NCBI GenBank assembly: GCA_031763025.1
Contig: JASSKH010000023.1
Coordinates: 4,615,501-4,679,500, forward strand
DNA length: 64,000 nucleotides
Reading direction: 5' to 3'
Source: Macrocystis pyrifera
Lineage: Eukaryota; Sar; Phaeophyceae; Laminariales; Laminariaceae
In this document: one piece after another, positions 49,296 to 64,000 of the stretch
How positions within the stretch are numbered: the first letter of the stretch is position 1
How the letters are laid out: each line of letters begins with the position of its first letter
Notes under the pieces: model-generated
The model's input: the letters and a program-made list of their open reading frames with translations, nothing else
Database searches by the model: none
Told to the model about the DNA's origin: nothing
Position numbers and translations under genes: made by a program

Positions 49296-51139
49296 GAGGG
49301 GAGAGGGGGAAACGTATCGGCCGAGTCTGCCGTGCTATACCGTATCACACTAGGGTGATAATATATCACACCCCCTGGGACGAATTTCAGACTCGGTTTC
49401 CGCGAAAACGTAGGGGGCACACACAATGAAAATGGTGGCCCTGGAAAGATTTCATCGAGAAGGCTGTATAGACGCATCGCTCGGCGTATTCAGTGCGCCC
49501 TCCCCGTTGTTAAGAAACGCAGCTTTGAAAATCCGAGGACGGGTGTTATCTTGCGTGTTGTAAGGTACGCTGGTGCGTTTTTTTTTGTCGTACTTTTTTA
49601 TAAAGCATGCGGCTGCGAAGAGTTAATGTATCAGGTATCGTATTATACGATTACATCTAATTATCCCCTTTGTATTCATGCTTCCAGGTATACATCTGTC
49701 GATGCCTGTTCGTGAAGAGCGTTGCCACTATTCGAATCAAGCAGGGCTGTGATATGCTGTTGTTGCTGCAAAGCTTCGGGGAATCTCATTTGGGTTGTAG
49801 GCGCGGCAATTGTTGGCGATCGCGCTTGTGGTGTGCCTTTTGTCGTGACCGCGTCGTCTTGGTGGGCTGTTCGCGGTGGGCGCACGTGGGTGCCACGATT
49901 TTTATTTTGCGTTTGGTAAAATTTGCTCAAGGTCAATCCTTGAAACGAGTGGACGGTACCTGGTATTTAAAACATGCTCGGGGGGGGGGGGGGGGGGGGG
50001 GGGGGGCGCGACCAGGAAGACTCGGGACCTGACGATTCCTGATATTGTTGAGTTGACTGATGCAGTACGTGACAAAACATTTTGAAAGCATCAAATGCCA
50101 TATTCAATATTTGCATTCTGTGCCCCTGCTTTGTTTCGAATTGGTTGAAGCAAATGAGTGGGCGGCTTCGTGGGCACGAGGCCGTGATCCCTTGGATTTT
50201 GGCGCTATTGTATGAGTCGTCACACCAGGACATGCACGAGGTCCCCGGTGCCCAAACCGGGGCATCTATATATATTAAATCTAAAAACAAATATGATGAA
50301 TATATAAACTCCGAAGTATACGTTCTTGTCTGTATCCTGACACTATTGTCGTGTCTTGACCTATGTTTCGGTCCACAAGAGCAGGGTGGGAATGCTAAAC
50401 CCGTATACCCTGGTGTATCGCAAAGAGCGTCGAGTTGGCACAGGAGTGTGGGACCGTTTGTTCCGGAACGAAAATGTTGCAAATACCGAACGAGATGTTT
50501 TCGGAAAATATGCAAATATGTGGTCGAGAGCCTTCCGAACACGTAATGTTTGACTTTTGGCACCCTTCCCGTTTGTCGAGAAACCGAACGCTAATGAAAA
50601 GTGCTCGCACCCGTGAGCGAACTCAGCGCCCTCTAAAAGGTATGCGGCTTACAAGAAAAGGCATGCACCGGGGGGGGGAGAAGGGACGATATCCGTATCC
50701 ACGCCTAAGGCTAAGGCTTGTCCAGCAGGGTGCTGAGGGTACAACATCTCCTAGTAACCTTTTGACCAGTGCACAGTGCAGAAACCTCAAACCTGACTCT
50801 TAACTTCAAGTGCTTTTTTTGTCCCGACATCGGGAGTACAGTCCTAAACGGGTTTAATTCACAGGTTGAGCTGAAAAAAAAAGAAGCCAACAATGGTTGA
50901 AAGGGAAAAAAAATGTGTGGTGGTGCGGGCGTAGGACCTGATCCCGCGCCAAACCAATCGTGCTACGTGTACAATTTCCCTCCAAGTAGTGCCAAATTCG
51001 TCGGGCTAAGCGTGTACTTTCCCTCGAGATAGTGCCAATATCATTATTATGATTTCATCGTGTCACGCAATTTCCATATAAATAGTCAAATTGATCGTGT
51101 TACGCGTGCAACTTCCCTCAAAGTTGGATTTTGGGCGAG

Positions 51140-51300
51140 GAACAGAGCCAGGCTGTTTACAGGTTGGGTCAAACCCCACGGGTCAGGCAAGCGTGGTCCC
51201 CGACTCGATGCGTGAGAGTTTGAAAACCTCCCGACTCCGATCCGACCCGTGAGATCTCAAGAAACTTCCTGACCCAACCCGCCGGTCGGGTCATCCCTCG
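51140..51300 (+). repeat. GGGTC-rich dispersed repeat, copy 1
   Basis: AGGTTGGGTCAAACCCC, AAAACCTCCCGAC, GACCCGTGA and GGTCGGGTCAT match 56690-56890 in order. Confidence 0.7.
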
Positions 51301-51514
51301 TGAAGGGCCCTGGAATAGAGCCGTTTCCGAGTTTGCCCGCGATAAGGTCGACTTCTTGGTACGCTATTTCCTGGTCGTGTCTCACCTCGCTCGCCTCTCC
51401 CGACTCTGCCGGGGGTGGCCTCGGCCGTGCTCGCGTCGTGTCCCGGCGGGACGTACTGTTTTCGCTATTTTGCTCGAAATGTGTCTGTGCTTTTGACCCG
51501 ATCCCCGAGATGGC

Positions 51515-51600
51515 ACCGCGTTGAACTGGGATTCGAACTCCCGGCCTTCCCCCGGCAGAGGGTTGGCAGTCTTGTCAGTTAGACCACCGACCCCACGCAT
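51515..51600 (-). tRNA. tRNA-like sequence, probably pseudogene or SINE head
   Basis: Minus strand: box A-like TGGTCTAACTG and box B-like GAGTTCGAATCCC at tRNA-like spacing. The T-stem and anticodon arm do not pair well and no anticodon can be assigned, so a working tRNA is unlikely. Confidence 0.3.
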
Positions 51601-53519
51601 GTGTACGAACAAGAGTGCCCCCTGCAGTTAATCCATGCGTTTCCGGGCGGCGTGATCTTTACTAAAAAAGTCCTGCTTCGGTCTGAGTCCGCATCCTGCC
51701 GAGCTTTTTTCTTCTCTTTCCAGTGGTCGTCATTATCGGGGCGGTCAACAGCGACTTTGAGGAACGCATTGTCAGCATGCGCGTCAGACTAGGGAAAAGC
51801 CTCGATAATTATTGCCCTGTTAGAATGTCATTTCTTGCGCATGCTTCCATTGTTGCGGCACCCCCCGCCCTCCAACGTCCACCCTCTTCCCACTCCCTTC
51901 CACCCCCCTAACCCGATACCCCCTCCCACTCCTTCCCACCCCCCTACCCCCTCCCGCCCACCCCCACCTTCCTCACCACCTCCCTGCCCCCCACCCGTCC
52001 CGCTCACCCACACACACCCTGGTTAGGTCCGGCTTGCGCAATGTTGCCGGTTTTGCTGTTTTGTGGTAATCTGCTGTTCCTGCGGTTTTTTACTATTAAT
52101 ACGAAAAATCTTGATTGTATACGTATATACGTGCGTATCATATGTGTACGTATTTTGTTACTTGGCGCTATAGGGCTTGCAGTGTGTTGTCCAGTAGTCT
52201 GCGCATGTATAATAGTGACCACATTTTTTCTTTTGACTACCATCTCATCTTTTTTTTCTTTTTTTCCGGCACGTATTACATACCAGGTATATATATATAT
52301 TGTAGAGCAGGGCAAGGGTTGCCCTGCTGTTCCCTAGGTGTTATCATTTGATACAAGGTTGGACGGAGGTATGGAAATTTCAGGGATTGGTCGGGCTTAA
52401 AAAAGCGGCCTAAAAGCAGGAACGATACGTTCGCAAAGACGTCGGCCAGAAACAATAACATGTATGTGCATTTGAGGTAGGAGCGAAAAAAAGCAGCAGC
52501 GATACGAAAACACCGTTATACTGCAGAGGTCAGGGGCATTTTGGGTAGGAGTGAAAATGTAGCAGCGCCACGAGAACTACATATTGCAAACAAACAAAGA
52601 AGTCAGCAGAGTACCATTGCCCAGCCATCGGGACTCGGTCGTTGACGCGCGAATATCAGTCATTTCGAGGTACCGAGTCCAAAAGTACGTCAAAGTACTG
52701 AAACGACAGAGTCTTCGTCTGTCTCAAGGGTACGAGGGGCTGAAATTCGTCTGTCTCAAGGGTACGAGGGGCTGAAATGACCGAGTCCTTGCGAGTCTCA
52801 TGGGTACCTTAGATTCGAAATATAAAACTAAAACAAAGTAACACCGCAGATTGCGATGGCTTCGATGTGCCGTGAACACATCCATACCAAATAAGACGCC
52901 GCAGAAAAGTCCAAGATGACAAAACGCTTTTTTTACCCAGATCTCCAAGGAGGATTAAAACACAACAAAAAAAAACAAAAGGCTTACAAGGATAACTCTC
53001 GCCGATGATCGTTACGTACATGCACCCCGTAGTAAACAAAACCCGGTAGACAAAACAGATAATAATATAAATGCAGCTGCGCAGAGCTCGAAGGCCTCGA
53101 CGCGCCGTGCAACAACCTGAACCAAAGAAACCAATGCAGGCACGACCTCAACGGTGACGCATAGCAGGGTAGGTTGACTGTCGTCTTTCGTGGGCCGTTA
53201 TCGTCGTAATACTGCAGGTATGTATCGAGAAAGTACGCACGTAGACAGTACGTACTCGTGCTTTAAGTCTATTAATAATACAGTTCGTAGTCTATTAATA
53301 TCAATAGTACGCTATTTTGTCAGAAGACAAGAATAATAATAATAATAGTACGGCAACAAGTAGCAGGTTGTAGGTTTGGGGGAAAAGATCGTCGTAATGC
53401 ATTGTAGATACCGAGAAAGGACGTAGAAAGTACGTACTCGAATACTGTAGTCTAATGCAGCAGTCTAGTACAACAGCAAGAAGTGCGTTGGTCTTCCTTG
53501 GTCACAGAGTAGTAGTAGG

Positions 53520-54375
53520 CACGATGTTTAACCCCAATTTTGCGTTTGTTTCATCGTTTTTATTCGTTTTTTGCGATTATCTCGCTCAGTTTGAATTATT
53601 TTCCATTTTTTTTTTTGAGTTTTGGTCGATCGACTTCACCGATTTTTTCGCCTATTTTTATTCGTTTTCGTATATTTTTCGCATTTTTGCCGATTCTTGA
53701 CGTTATTATTCCGTAGTCTCGTCCTGTTTTTTTTTGTGATTGTTCGTATGCGAGCTCGCAGTACGCACGTATGTGGTCTGGAATTGCAGAAGGGGACGCA
53801 CGTAAAGCACCGCTTGCATGTTCGTTTTCGAAGAGTTCACGACGTTTACCCCATTTTTGCGTTTTTTTCATCGTTTTTATCTGTTTTTCGCGATTATGTC
53901 GCTCAGTTTTAATTAGTTTCCTTTTTTGAGTTTTAGTCGATCAATTTTTTCGATTTTTTTTTTTTTTTTTCGTTTTCGTTTTTTTGCCGATTCTTAACGT
54001 TTTCCCTCGGTTTCGTCCGTTTTGGGTATTTATGACATTCGTGAGGTATTTGTTCAGAAATTTTGAGCTATGCTTGACTTTTCTCATGAGTTGTAGAAGG
54101 GGACGCACGTAAAGCACCGCTTGCGTGATCGTTTTCGAAGAATTTACCATGTTTACCCCCATTTTTGTGTTTTTTTTCATGGTTTTTATCCGTTTTTTTC
54201 GCGAGTATCTCGCTCAGTTTTGATTATTTTCCATTACTGTTTGGAGTTTTGGTCGACCAATTTTTTCGATTTTTCTTCTTTTTCGTTTTTTTTGCCGATT
54301 CTTAACGTTTCCCCTCGGTTTTGTCCTTTTTTGGTATTTTTCTCATTCGTAAGGTATTTGTTCAGAAATAGAAGC
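53520..54375 (+). repeat. AT-rich tandem repeat, about 310-bp unit, 3 copies
   Basis: Units start near 53531, 53849 and 54155 with ACCCC(A)TTTTTG(C/T)G. They share CTCGCTCAGTTTT, GAGTTTTGGTCGA and TTGCCGATTCTTAACG. The later two are preceded by AGAAGGGGACGCACGTAAAG. Confidence 0.9.
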
Positions 54376-55006
54376 TACGCTTGACGATTCGTGTGAATAC
54401 GAAAAAGTGCAGAAAGAAAAAAAAAATCCCCGTCCCCTCTCATGTAATAATTTTCGGCCTGATTGGAACACCCTGCACCGGTCGAAAAGAAAAAAATCGA
54501 ACAGCAGAGCTCTCTCAGCCTCGTACGCCGCCGCAGCCCGTCTCGTGACCACCTCACAACCGATTCGGTCCGGGTAAAGCTTTCCTCCCTCTCTGCCACA
54601 GTGAGCCCCGCCCCCCACCTCGCGTGAAGCCCGATGCTCACCGTGGCCCTCGTTCGCCAGCTCGACAAAGTTGGTGCTCAAACCGCGTAGCTCTCTCTGT
54701 GAACACTAGCTTGGTCGCAAAAATATGTACCGCTTGAGTTTTATTTTGCATATCAAAACGACCCTTAGACCGCACGTTATCGTACCACTTTGTGGCTCTA
54801 TCATCTTGATATTATTGTGCAACAGCCGTGAGCACGGTAAAATATGCAGTACCCATACATATTTCAAATATTATACGTACGTATCGTTCTCCTATGTAGG
54901 ACCAGGTATACATCATACGTACAAATTTTACGTATCGTTCTCGTATATAGCACCAGGGTACGTATTATCGTGTATATTTGCGGAACAAAAAAACGCTGCA
55001 AAAAGA

Positions 55007-55125
55007 TATTACAGGGGACCATAGTAAATAGGACTAAATATTGTTATTAAATAGTAAAAATAGGTAAATATATAGGTTTTTGTGTGTACTGTAGATCCTA
55101 TTTACTATGATGGTCCCCGGTAATA
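55007..55125. mobile_element. MITE-like TIR element, 119 bp, intergenic
   Basis: Begins TATTACAGGGGACCATAGTA and ends ATGATGGTCCCCGGTAATA, with a small duplication in the right arm. Confidence 0.85.
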
Positions 55126-55804
55126 GTAACGTACTGTACTCGCCACTATCTCAAGGGTTAGATAGTGACAAGAGGCCCTTTTCGTAGGATTTTCACATCC
55201 TGGGAACCCGGTGGACCAACATTGGTGTCCATACGAGGTGTACACCGACTTTCTTTGGCGCCATGTTTCTGAGATCAAGATGACAGAGCCACAAAGTGGT
55301 ACGATAGCGTGCGATCTTATAGACTCGTACATAGTATAAGCGGAGCCACTCTAGGAGGCCAGACAGAGCCTATTCGTGCTTCCCTCGTGCCTCGAGGCAC
55401 ATGAGACGCCAAGCCACGAAAACGGCGACCGCGCTCGTTGTAACCCCCCTCTACCCGCCAGCACCCGCTGACACCCGCGACGGCGCCGGCGCTCGCCTGC
55501 GGTGTCGTGCTCTGAGTACGAGTACACGCACGCACACGAAACAAAAAAAGATTCTTCAGAAATATAAGCTACACCAGACATTATTTTTGTACCAGAAAAA
55601 GGTATACCATGACAGAAAATGTCATATAACCTGGGTTTGGTGTCCTCGTTTTGATTTTTTTTGTACCGTAAACTGGCAAAAATACATTAATGTACCGTTT
55701 TTTGTCATTTTGTCCAGTCGGACACATTTTAAATTTTGCTCCTAGATACCCTAGGTAAACCTTTTCCCTCGGGAAATTATCTTCACCTTTACTTTCCAGC
55801 TTAA

Positions 55805-56105
55805 CTCGTAGGAAGTTTTACCCTCAGCAACCTTCTGGGCAAGCCGTGGTCACAGGTGTCGTCCCTTCTTCCTCAGGTACGTGCCTTCATTTTTATCGCG
55901 CATAGGGTTCAGCATTCCCACTTCTCGTCGATTTTCATCGAAAGTTGCTGACTCACGCTCTTGCGTTTTCCGCTAATCAATTTTTATGCAAGAAAAAGTC
56001 CTTTAGGAGTATCCACTCGGTGAGACTCGAGACCACGAAATTGATCTTAGTATATAGGCACGCGGACACCTATGTAACCAAGCCACCGTGCACCGTGGAC
56101 GCCGG
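55805..56105 (-). mobile_element. tRNA-headed SINE-like element, intergenic copy
   Basis: Second copy of the 28142-28440 element, with the same order of head and body. Box B is degenerate (GGTCTCGAGTCTCACC), and insertions lie between the A- and B-box regions. Confidence 0.7.
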
Positions 56106-56689
56106 CCATATGTACAGTGTGGATCGGCGGACACATTTTACTTTCTGCTACAATGAAAGAACCCAGTATGTACATAAGTAAAGTGGCTTTACAACATGAT
56201 TACGTGCGTCAAGTCATCGGGATTGTTTTGGCGGGAATAAATTAAAAACACACCCAAAACTCATCTTTGCACGCTTTTGGTGTGATACTACGATCGCGCG
56301 CGCCACGATACATCGTGTCCCTCATTCGGGCAAAATAAAAAAAACACAACATGTGTACTGGTATACCTCAAGTCAATCATTGATGTCGCATGTCGCCCAC
56401 CGATACACTCACATCCTCTGTACGCTATACAGCACTTAGATGTTAGTTCGCAAAATCGGCTTGGGATGAGAGGTATCCTACAACTCTCCATGTGAGCAAC
56501 CTGAAAAAAATAAGTACGTGGCCCCCCCGCGTGCCGCAGTAGAACGGCTCAAGTGCGTATTGTGCATCACATTATCACTTACATGCGCCGAAGAAACGAC
56601 CGAACGATACCAGCCGAAACAAAACCTCCACCTCCCCTTCCCACACACAGCCTTGGTAGGAAAAAGAGAACGAACAGCATAAATAAACG

Positions 56690-56890
56690 CGAGGCTGTCT
56701 TCACCGGTTGGGTTAAAAACCTCGCGGGTCAGGTTGGGTCGGGTAAAAGGGTGACCCGACCGATCCATGAGGGTTCGAAAACCTCCTGACCCGACCCGAC
56801 CCGACCCGACCCGACCCGACCCGGCCCAATTCGACCAGACCCGTGAAAATTTAAAACTGCCTGACCCGACTCGGCCGGGTCATGACCCCT
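56690..56890 (+). repeat. GGGTC-rich dispersed repeat, copy 2 with CCCGA microsatellite
   Basis: CCGGTTGGGTTAAAAACC, GAAAACCTCCTGACC, then seven or more GACCC pentamers, GACCCGTGAAAAT and GGCCGGGTCATGACCCC. GGGTC and GACCC blocks face each other, so it can fold back. Confidence 0.75.
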
Positions 56891-58114
56891 GAAGAGACTT
56901 GGATAAAAAACTATGATTATACCAAACCACACGATGTAACGGTAAATAATACTATACGGTTTTTCACCCCAAAAAACCTAAGAATACCTGGTGCCGACTA
57001 CCACTGGCCTTATATGAACAAGATCAACCCACTTTCTGCCCCCCACCCACCTCACCGCACCTCCATCCCTCACACCTAAATTAATCAAGCACTAAATTTA
57101 CATGTCCTAACAATATTATTGTAACCTGCACTCCCCTTTTTTATCATCAAATCAACTGGGGCAAAAATCACCAGGCCACCGTTTTATGGTATGATGTTGG
57201 CGGGTTTAAGGACACGTTCGAACTTAATGCTTGAAAAAGAAAAATCTCCGAGAACTGGAGAAATTGGCACCAATACGTATATAGCGCAAAGCGCTCGATA
57301 AAATACTTGGTTATTTTGTAGTTCCTCGCTTCCGCTAAAAAGCACACCGTGCATTCATATACGTACTGGATCAAAATGAACACGCAGTCGGTCGTAGACC
57401 AAAGCTCTCGCCAAAAATATCGCTTGTTTTCTCGCTCCATTGGGCCATCAAAACTACACACACCACCACCTTCCATCACCGCCACCACCACCACCACTGC
57501 ATAAACCCACAACGACAATGGCACGCTTATCGCGTGCACATACATGGCACCAGTCCATCACAGACGCCGACTAAATAAAACTCCGCTTGCGCCCCTCCCG
57601 AGGCTCCTAATGAAAAAACACGGAGGTATTTTACCGAGTTACTCCTGTATGTACTCCAAAAAACGACATGCCCCAACCGGTGCGTTTCCTAAAACAAGAC
57701 ACTCGAAAAACTAAAACAAAACAAAAAACAGGCAAAGGCGTATCATAGCCCGCGCTATCGCAGAAGTAGTACCACACGCAGCTTGCGGAGGCGAAACTCT
57801 CGACCTCGCAACTGAGGTTTCTTGAAAAAAAAATCGTGGAACCATCGCATGTACCCAACCCGGACGGCGTGCCTGATGTAACCGGTACGGTGCGTTTTGA
57901 AGAAAATGACAACACAATCATGGAACCAACCAACCACCCCTCCCCCCCGCCCGCCGGCGAAAATTACCAGCGGACCGCTGAACGCCTCGCGTACGCACGA
58001 CAGTCACGCCGACAGGCGGATGCATGTATGTTTATGTTTTTCTACGGTGGGTGTCACGACGCGTCGAGAGGAAAACTATCAACTTGGTTCCCCCCCCCCG
58101 CCCCGCGCCTGACC

Positions 58115-58220
58115 ACTCGCCTGGTCGGATAAAACCCGACGTGCTCGGTCCCGGCATTGTAGGGATGAAAGGGTCTATGGCCATAGGATTACGGCCATGC
58201 ATTACATGAGTCCCCCCCCC
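58115..58220 (+). repeat. Poly-C-associated repeat, intergenic copy
   Basis: CGGTCCCGGCATTGTAGGGA, GGGTCTATGGCCATAGGATT and CGGCCATGCAT, followed by a C run at 58212-58221. Confidence 0.8.
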
Positions 58221-58628
58221 CTTCTCGCTGCGGATGTATTGTTAGTGTCCGTTCTCGAGGCAGTTCTCACGACCTATTCGAGCAATATATCAATATTCTC
58301 AAGGTAGATGCGCCCCCCCTCTTCCCCCCCCCAACCCACGCCCCCTCGCCTGCCGCCCACGGACCACCGCCAAAAGCTGGGCCACGCCACACAGCCCCTG
58401 TTTGGCGTAGCAACCAACTTATTATAAATTGCCCTAGAAGGCAAAAATCGACCCTTTCTACCGCTCCCTATCAACAACAGACAAGGAGGGACGGGAAACA
58501 AACAACTAAAAAACACACACACAAGCACGCACGCAAATACCGTTTCGAGTTTTTTTTAAGTCTACTTAAAACACGTACGAGACCAAAATAGCGCATGAAT
58601 GCATGCATGCGTGTTTAATGTATCACTG

Positions 58629-58693
58629 TGTCCGGAAATACAAGCGCATGGGCATTAATGTAAATACCGACACGGTATTTATATTTCCGGACA
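58629..58693. repeat. Nested short hairpin, 65 bp
   Basis: TGTCCGGAAATA and TATTTCCGGACA form 12-bp perfect inverted ends; AAATACCG and CGGTATTT form an inner pair. Confidence 0.8.
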
Positions 58694-58959
58694 GAATGGT
58701 ACTATTATGAGACAAACCAAAAGCCGACCGACAAAAAACTTGACCCGCACCCAAGAAAAAGAAAGAAAGGAAGAGAAACTAACGAAACGTACAGCAGGAC
58801 GCGCGACTAACCGCTGTGCCATGAAAATCAGCCCGTCAGCATTTTCTCCAAAAAAAAAAGCAGCGGTGGCTGTGATGCTTCCACCGATCGGAGGGGTCCC
58901 CACTCCCCGACCTAATTGCAGACATTTCGGGGTGGGGGTATATAGACAAATCCCTGCTA

Positions 58960-59130
58960 AATGATCTGAACGACCTACAGATCATGTTTGCCGGGTGTGG
59001 GATCTGTACGGCACAGCTCTTGTGCACATGTTTTTCGGGTTCGGGTTGTATGGCACAGCTCTTACACAACATCCCATGGCAGCAAAAATAGAATCTAGGT
59101 GATCTACGGTAGTTCGTCATCCATCTGTCC
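58960..59130 (-). repeat. GATC-rich dispersed element, short copy
   Basis: Has CTACAGATCATG, GGGATCTGTACGGCACAGCT and GATCTACGGTAGTTC. It is truncated against the other copies. Confidence 0.55.
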
Positions 59131-59734
59131 GATGATTGGAAGCTTTCCTTCTATCCTCCCATATTTCACCCAACCAACCTATATCTCCACAAAACCCATC
59201 GTCGAACCCGAAATTCACGCCCGCTATTAGAGGCTTGCAACCTCCAATCTCCCCGGCCTCCTTCTCCCAGCTGCAAATCACATTACTTTCTTACGACTTT
59301 CTAAATGGTTTCCTGCCACAGCCGCAAAACAGGCTCATGGAGGGAGAGGGGGAGGCAGGGAAAATTCGGTACGAACTCAACACTGGCACCCGACGCTTCG
59401 GGACGTTCGGTAAGGGACCTCAGCATCGGTACCCGACATTTCGGTGAGGGCGTTACACCGTATACCGGGGGTATTTACCCTACCGAAGTGGTTCGGTACG
59501 GCCCAATACACCCTACCAAACAGTCCGGCATGGTTCGGAACGAGGAGAAGTGCATAAACCCCAATCATGGTTTATCAACGACTCAATGTCAAGCGCAACT
59601 AACACAACGCATCCCGGGTAAAACCCTTCACCGACCGCCCCTCACACTTGAACCCAGTATAATAAGAGGCCAAAAGAGACCTTGACAACACGCCCAAAAA
59701 GGCCGGTCTACAAATATATCTGCAAAAGATGTTA

Positions 59735-60065
59735 TGGTAAGAGACCATGGTCTGATCTCTTGACTGACCGTCCCCTACACAAGCACTAGCATGTTATAGG
59801 AGACCGCGGTTTGACCCGTTGACTGACCGCTACACTAGAACTAGTATGCTATAGGAGATCGCGGTTTGACCCCTTGATTGACCACACCCTCCCACCAAAC
59901 CTATAGTGTATTTTGTCCAAAAAAAGGTCTTGGCGGGGAGACCGGGGTTTGACCCCTTGACTGACCGATCCCTACACTGCAATCAGTACAATAAGATGAC
60001 GATGAGACCGCGATTTGACGCCTTGATTGACAGTCCCCCTACACTAAACCCAGTACAATGAAGGC
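59735..60065 (+). repeat. Degenerate tandem repeat, about 60-75-bp unit x5
   Basis: Repeating block GAGACCGCGGTTTGACCCCT, TGACTGACCG and TACACTA. Copies start near 59742, 59799, 59855, 59938 and 60003. Confidence 0.85.
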
Positions 60066-60352
60066 AACAAACGCAGCTTTGACGCGAGCAACAGAAGGAG
60101 GCCTTGACACGCTCAAGAAGACCGGTCTCCTACATACCACGGGGGGAACACAGCAATCAGCACCAAATAGGATGTGCATGCAAACACAGGAGGGGATATG
60201 CGGCTACGCATTTTTTTTCGTCCTTCGTGGGTTCTGATTACCATCTCCCCCCCCCCCCCCCCCCGTATTAGTACTGTAGAAATATTTTCGTGTATCTGTG
60301 CGTGGCCTGCCCACTGCTCCGTTGGTCTAGGGCACTAGGGCAGGCCGTTCAC

Positions 60353-63859
<3,507 letters not shown>

Positions 63860-64000
63860 CTGGCGAACGCAGTGCACAACCGGGGGGAGGGGATCACATA
63901 AACAGCAAAAAAAATGGAGGCGTCATGCATCAAAAGGGGAGGGGGGGCGTTCTTGCCCGGTCGACCGCAATTAAAAAAAACAGGGAGGTCACAAAAACAA

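Larger units (their letters stand above)
47702..60352. other. Intergenic region between GST and sulfotransferase genes
   Basis: About 12.6 kb without a supported gene. It holds several minisatellites (48.9, 53.5 and 59.7 kb), a G run at 49981-50006, GGGTC-rich repeats at 51.1 and 56.7 kb, a tRNA-like sequence at 51.5 kb, a SINE-like copy, a TIR element and a pyrimidine-rich stretch at 51865-52020. Overlapping long open frames at 49967-50563 are unrecognised. Confidence 0.6.

Noticed and set aside
51515..51600. Functional tRNA gene
   Set aside because: A- and B-box resemblance only; the T-stem and anticodon stem do not pair.

Overview
This is nuclear DNA from a eukaryote with sparse genes and long introns, most likely a photosynthetic stramenopile (ochrophyte alga) or another alga with a complex red plastid. 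Three things point that way. All introns are GT-AG. One gene encodes a bipartite N-terminal presequence with a Ser-Phe-Phe site, as in plastid proteins of such algae. From memory, the protein family variants resemble ochrophyte ones. I cannot name the genus. Coding exons fill only about 5% of the window; the rest is intron, tandem repeats, foldback elements, small inverted-repeat elements and homopolymer tracts.

Four genes were rebuilt exon by exon with consistent splice phases. (1) 6580-9697, plus strand, three exons: SNU13/15.5K, 128 aa, complete. (2) 35543-26037, minus strand, six exons: an Mpv17/PMP22-family membrane protein, 345 aa, with a probable plastid presequence. (3) 38501-47701, plus strand, seven exons: a YghU-type glutathione S-transferase, 288 aa, with an N-terminal hydrophobic anchor. 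(4) 63859-60353, minus strand, five exons seen: the C-terminal 217 aa of a Sulfotransfer_2-type carbohydrate sulfotransferase whose 5' end lies beyond the right edge. Genes 2 and 3 are divergent and share a 3 kb upstream region. The four genes do unrelated jobs (RNA processing, organelle membrane, thiol chemistry, glycan sulfation) and nothing suggests an operon or cluster.

Layout: 1-6.5 kb intergenic, with a frameshifted coding relic and one arm of a large dispersed inverted duplication (partner at 35.8-37.6 kb); 6.6-9.7 kb SNU13; 9.7-14 kb intergenic, with a 64-base G run; 14.1-23.3 kb a foldback region ending in about nine head-to-tail copies of a unit near 760 bp whose junctions are long inverted repeats; 23.3-26 kb intergenic; 26-35.5 kb Mpv17 gene; 38.5-47.7 kb GST gene; 47.7-60.3 kb intergenic, with several minisatellites; 60.35-64 kb sulfotransferase gene.

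Several repeat families recur across the window: a TIR element of about 110 bp (seven copies), a GATC-rich element of about 250 bp (eight copies, one filling most of an intron), a tRNA-headed SINE-like element, a family next to poly-C tracts, and a 9-bp palindrome TACC(A/T)GGTA found 19 times. No rRNA, CRISPR array or intact transposase or reverse transcriptase was seen.
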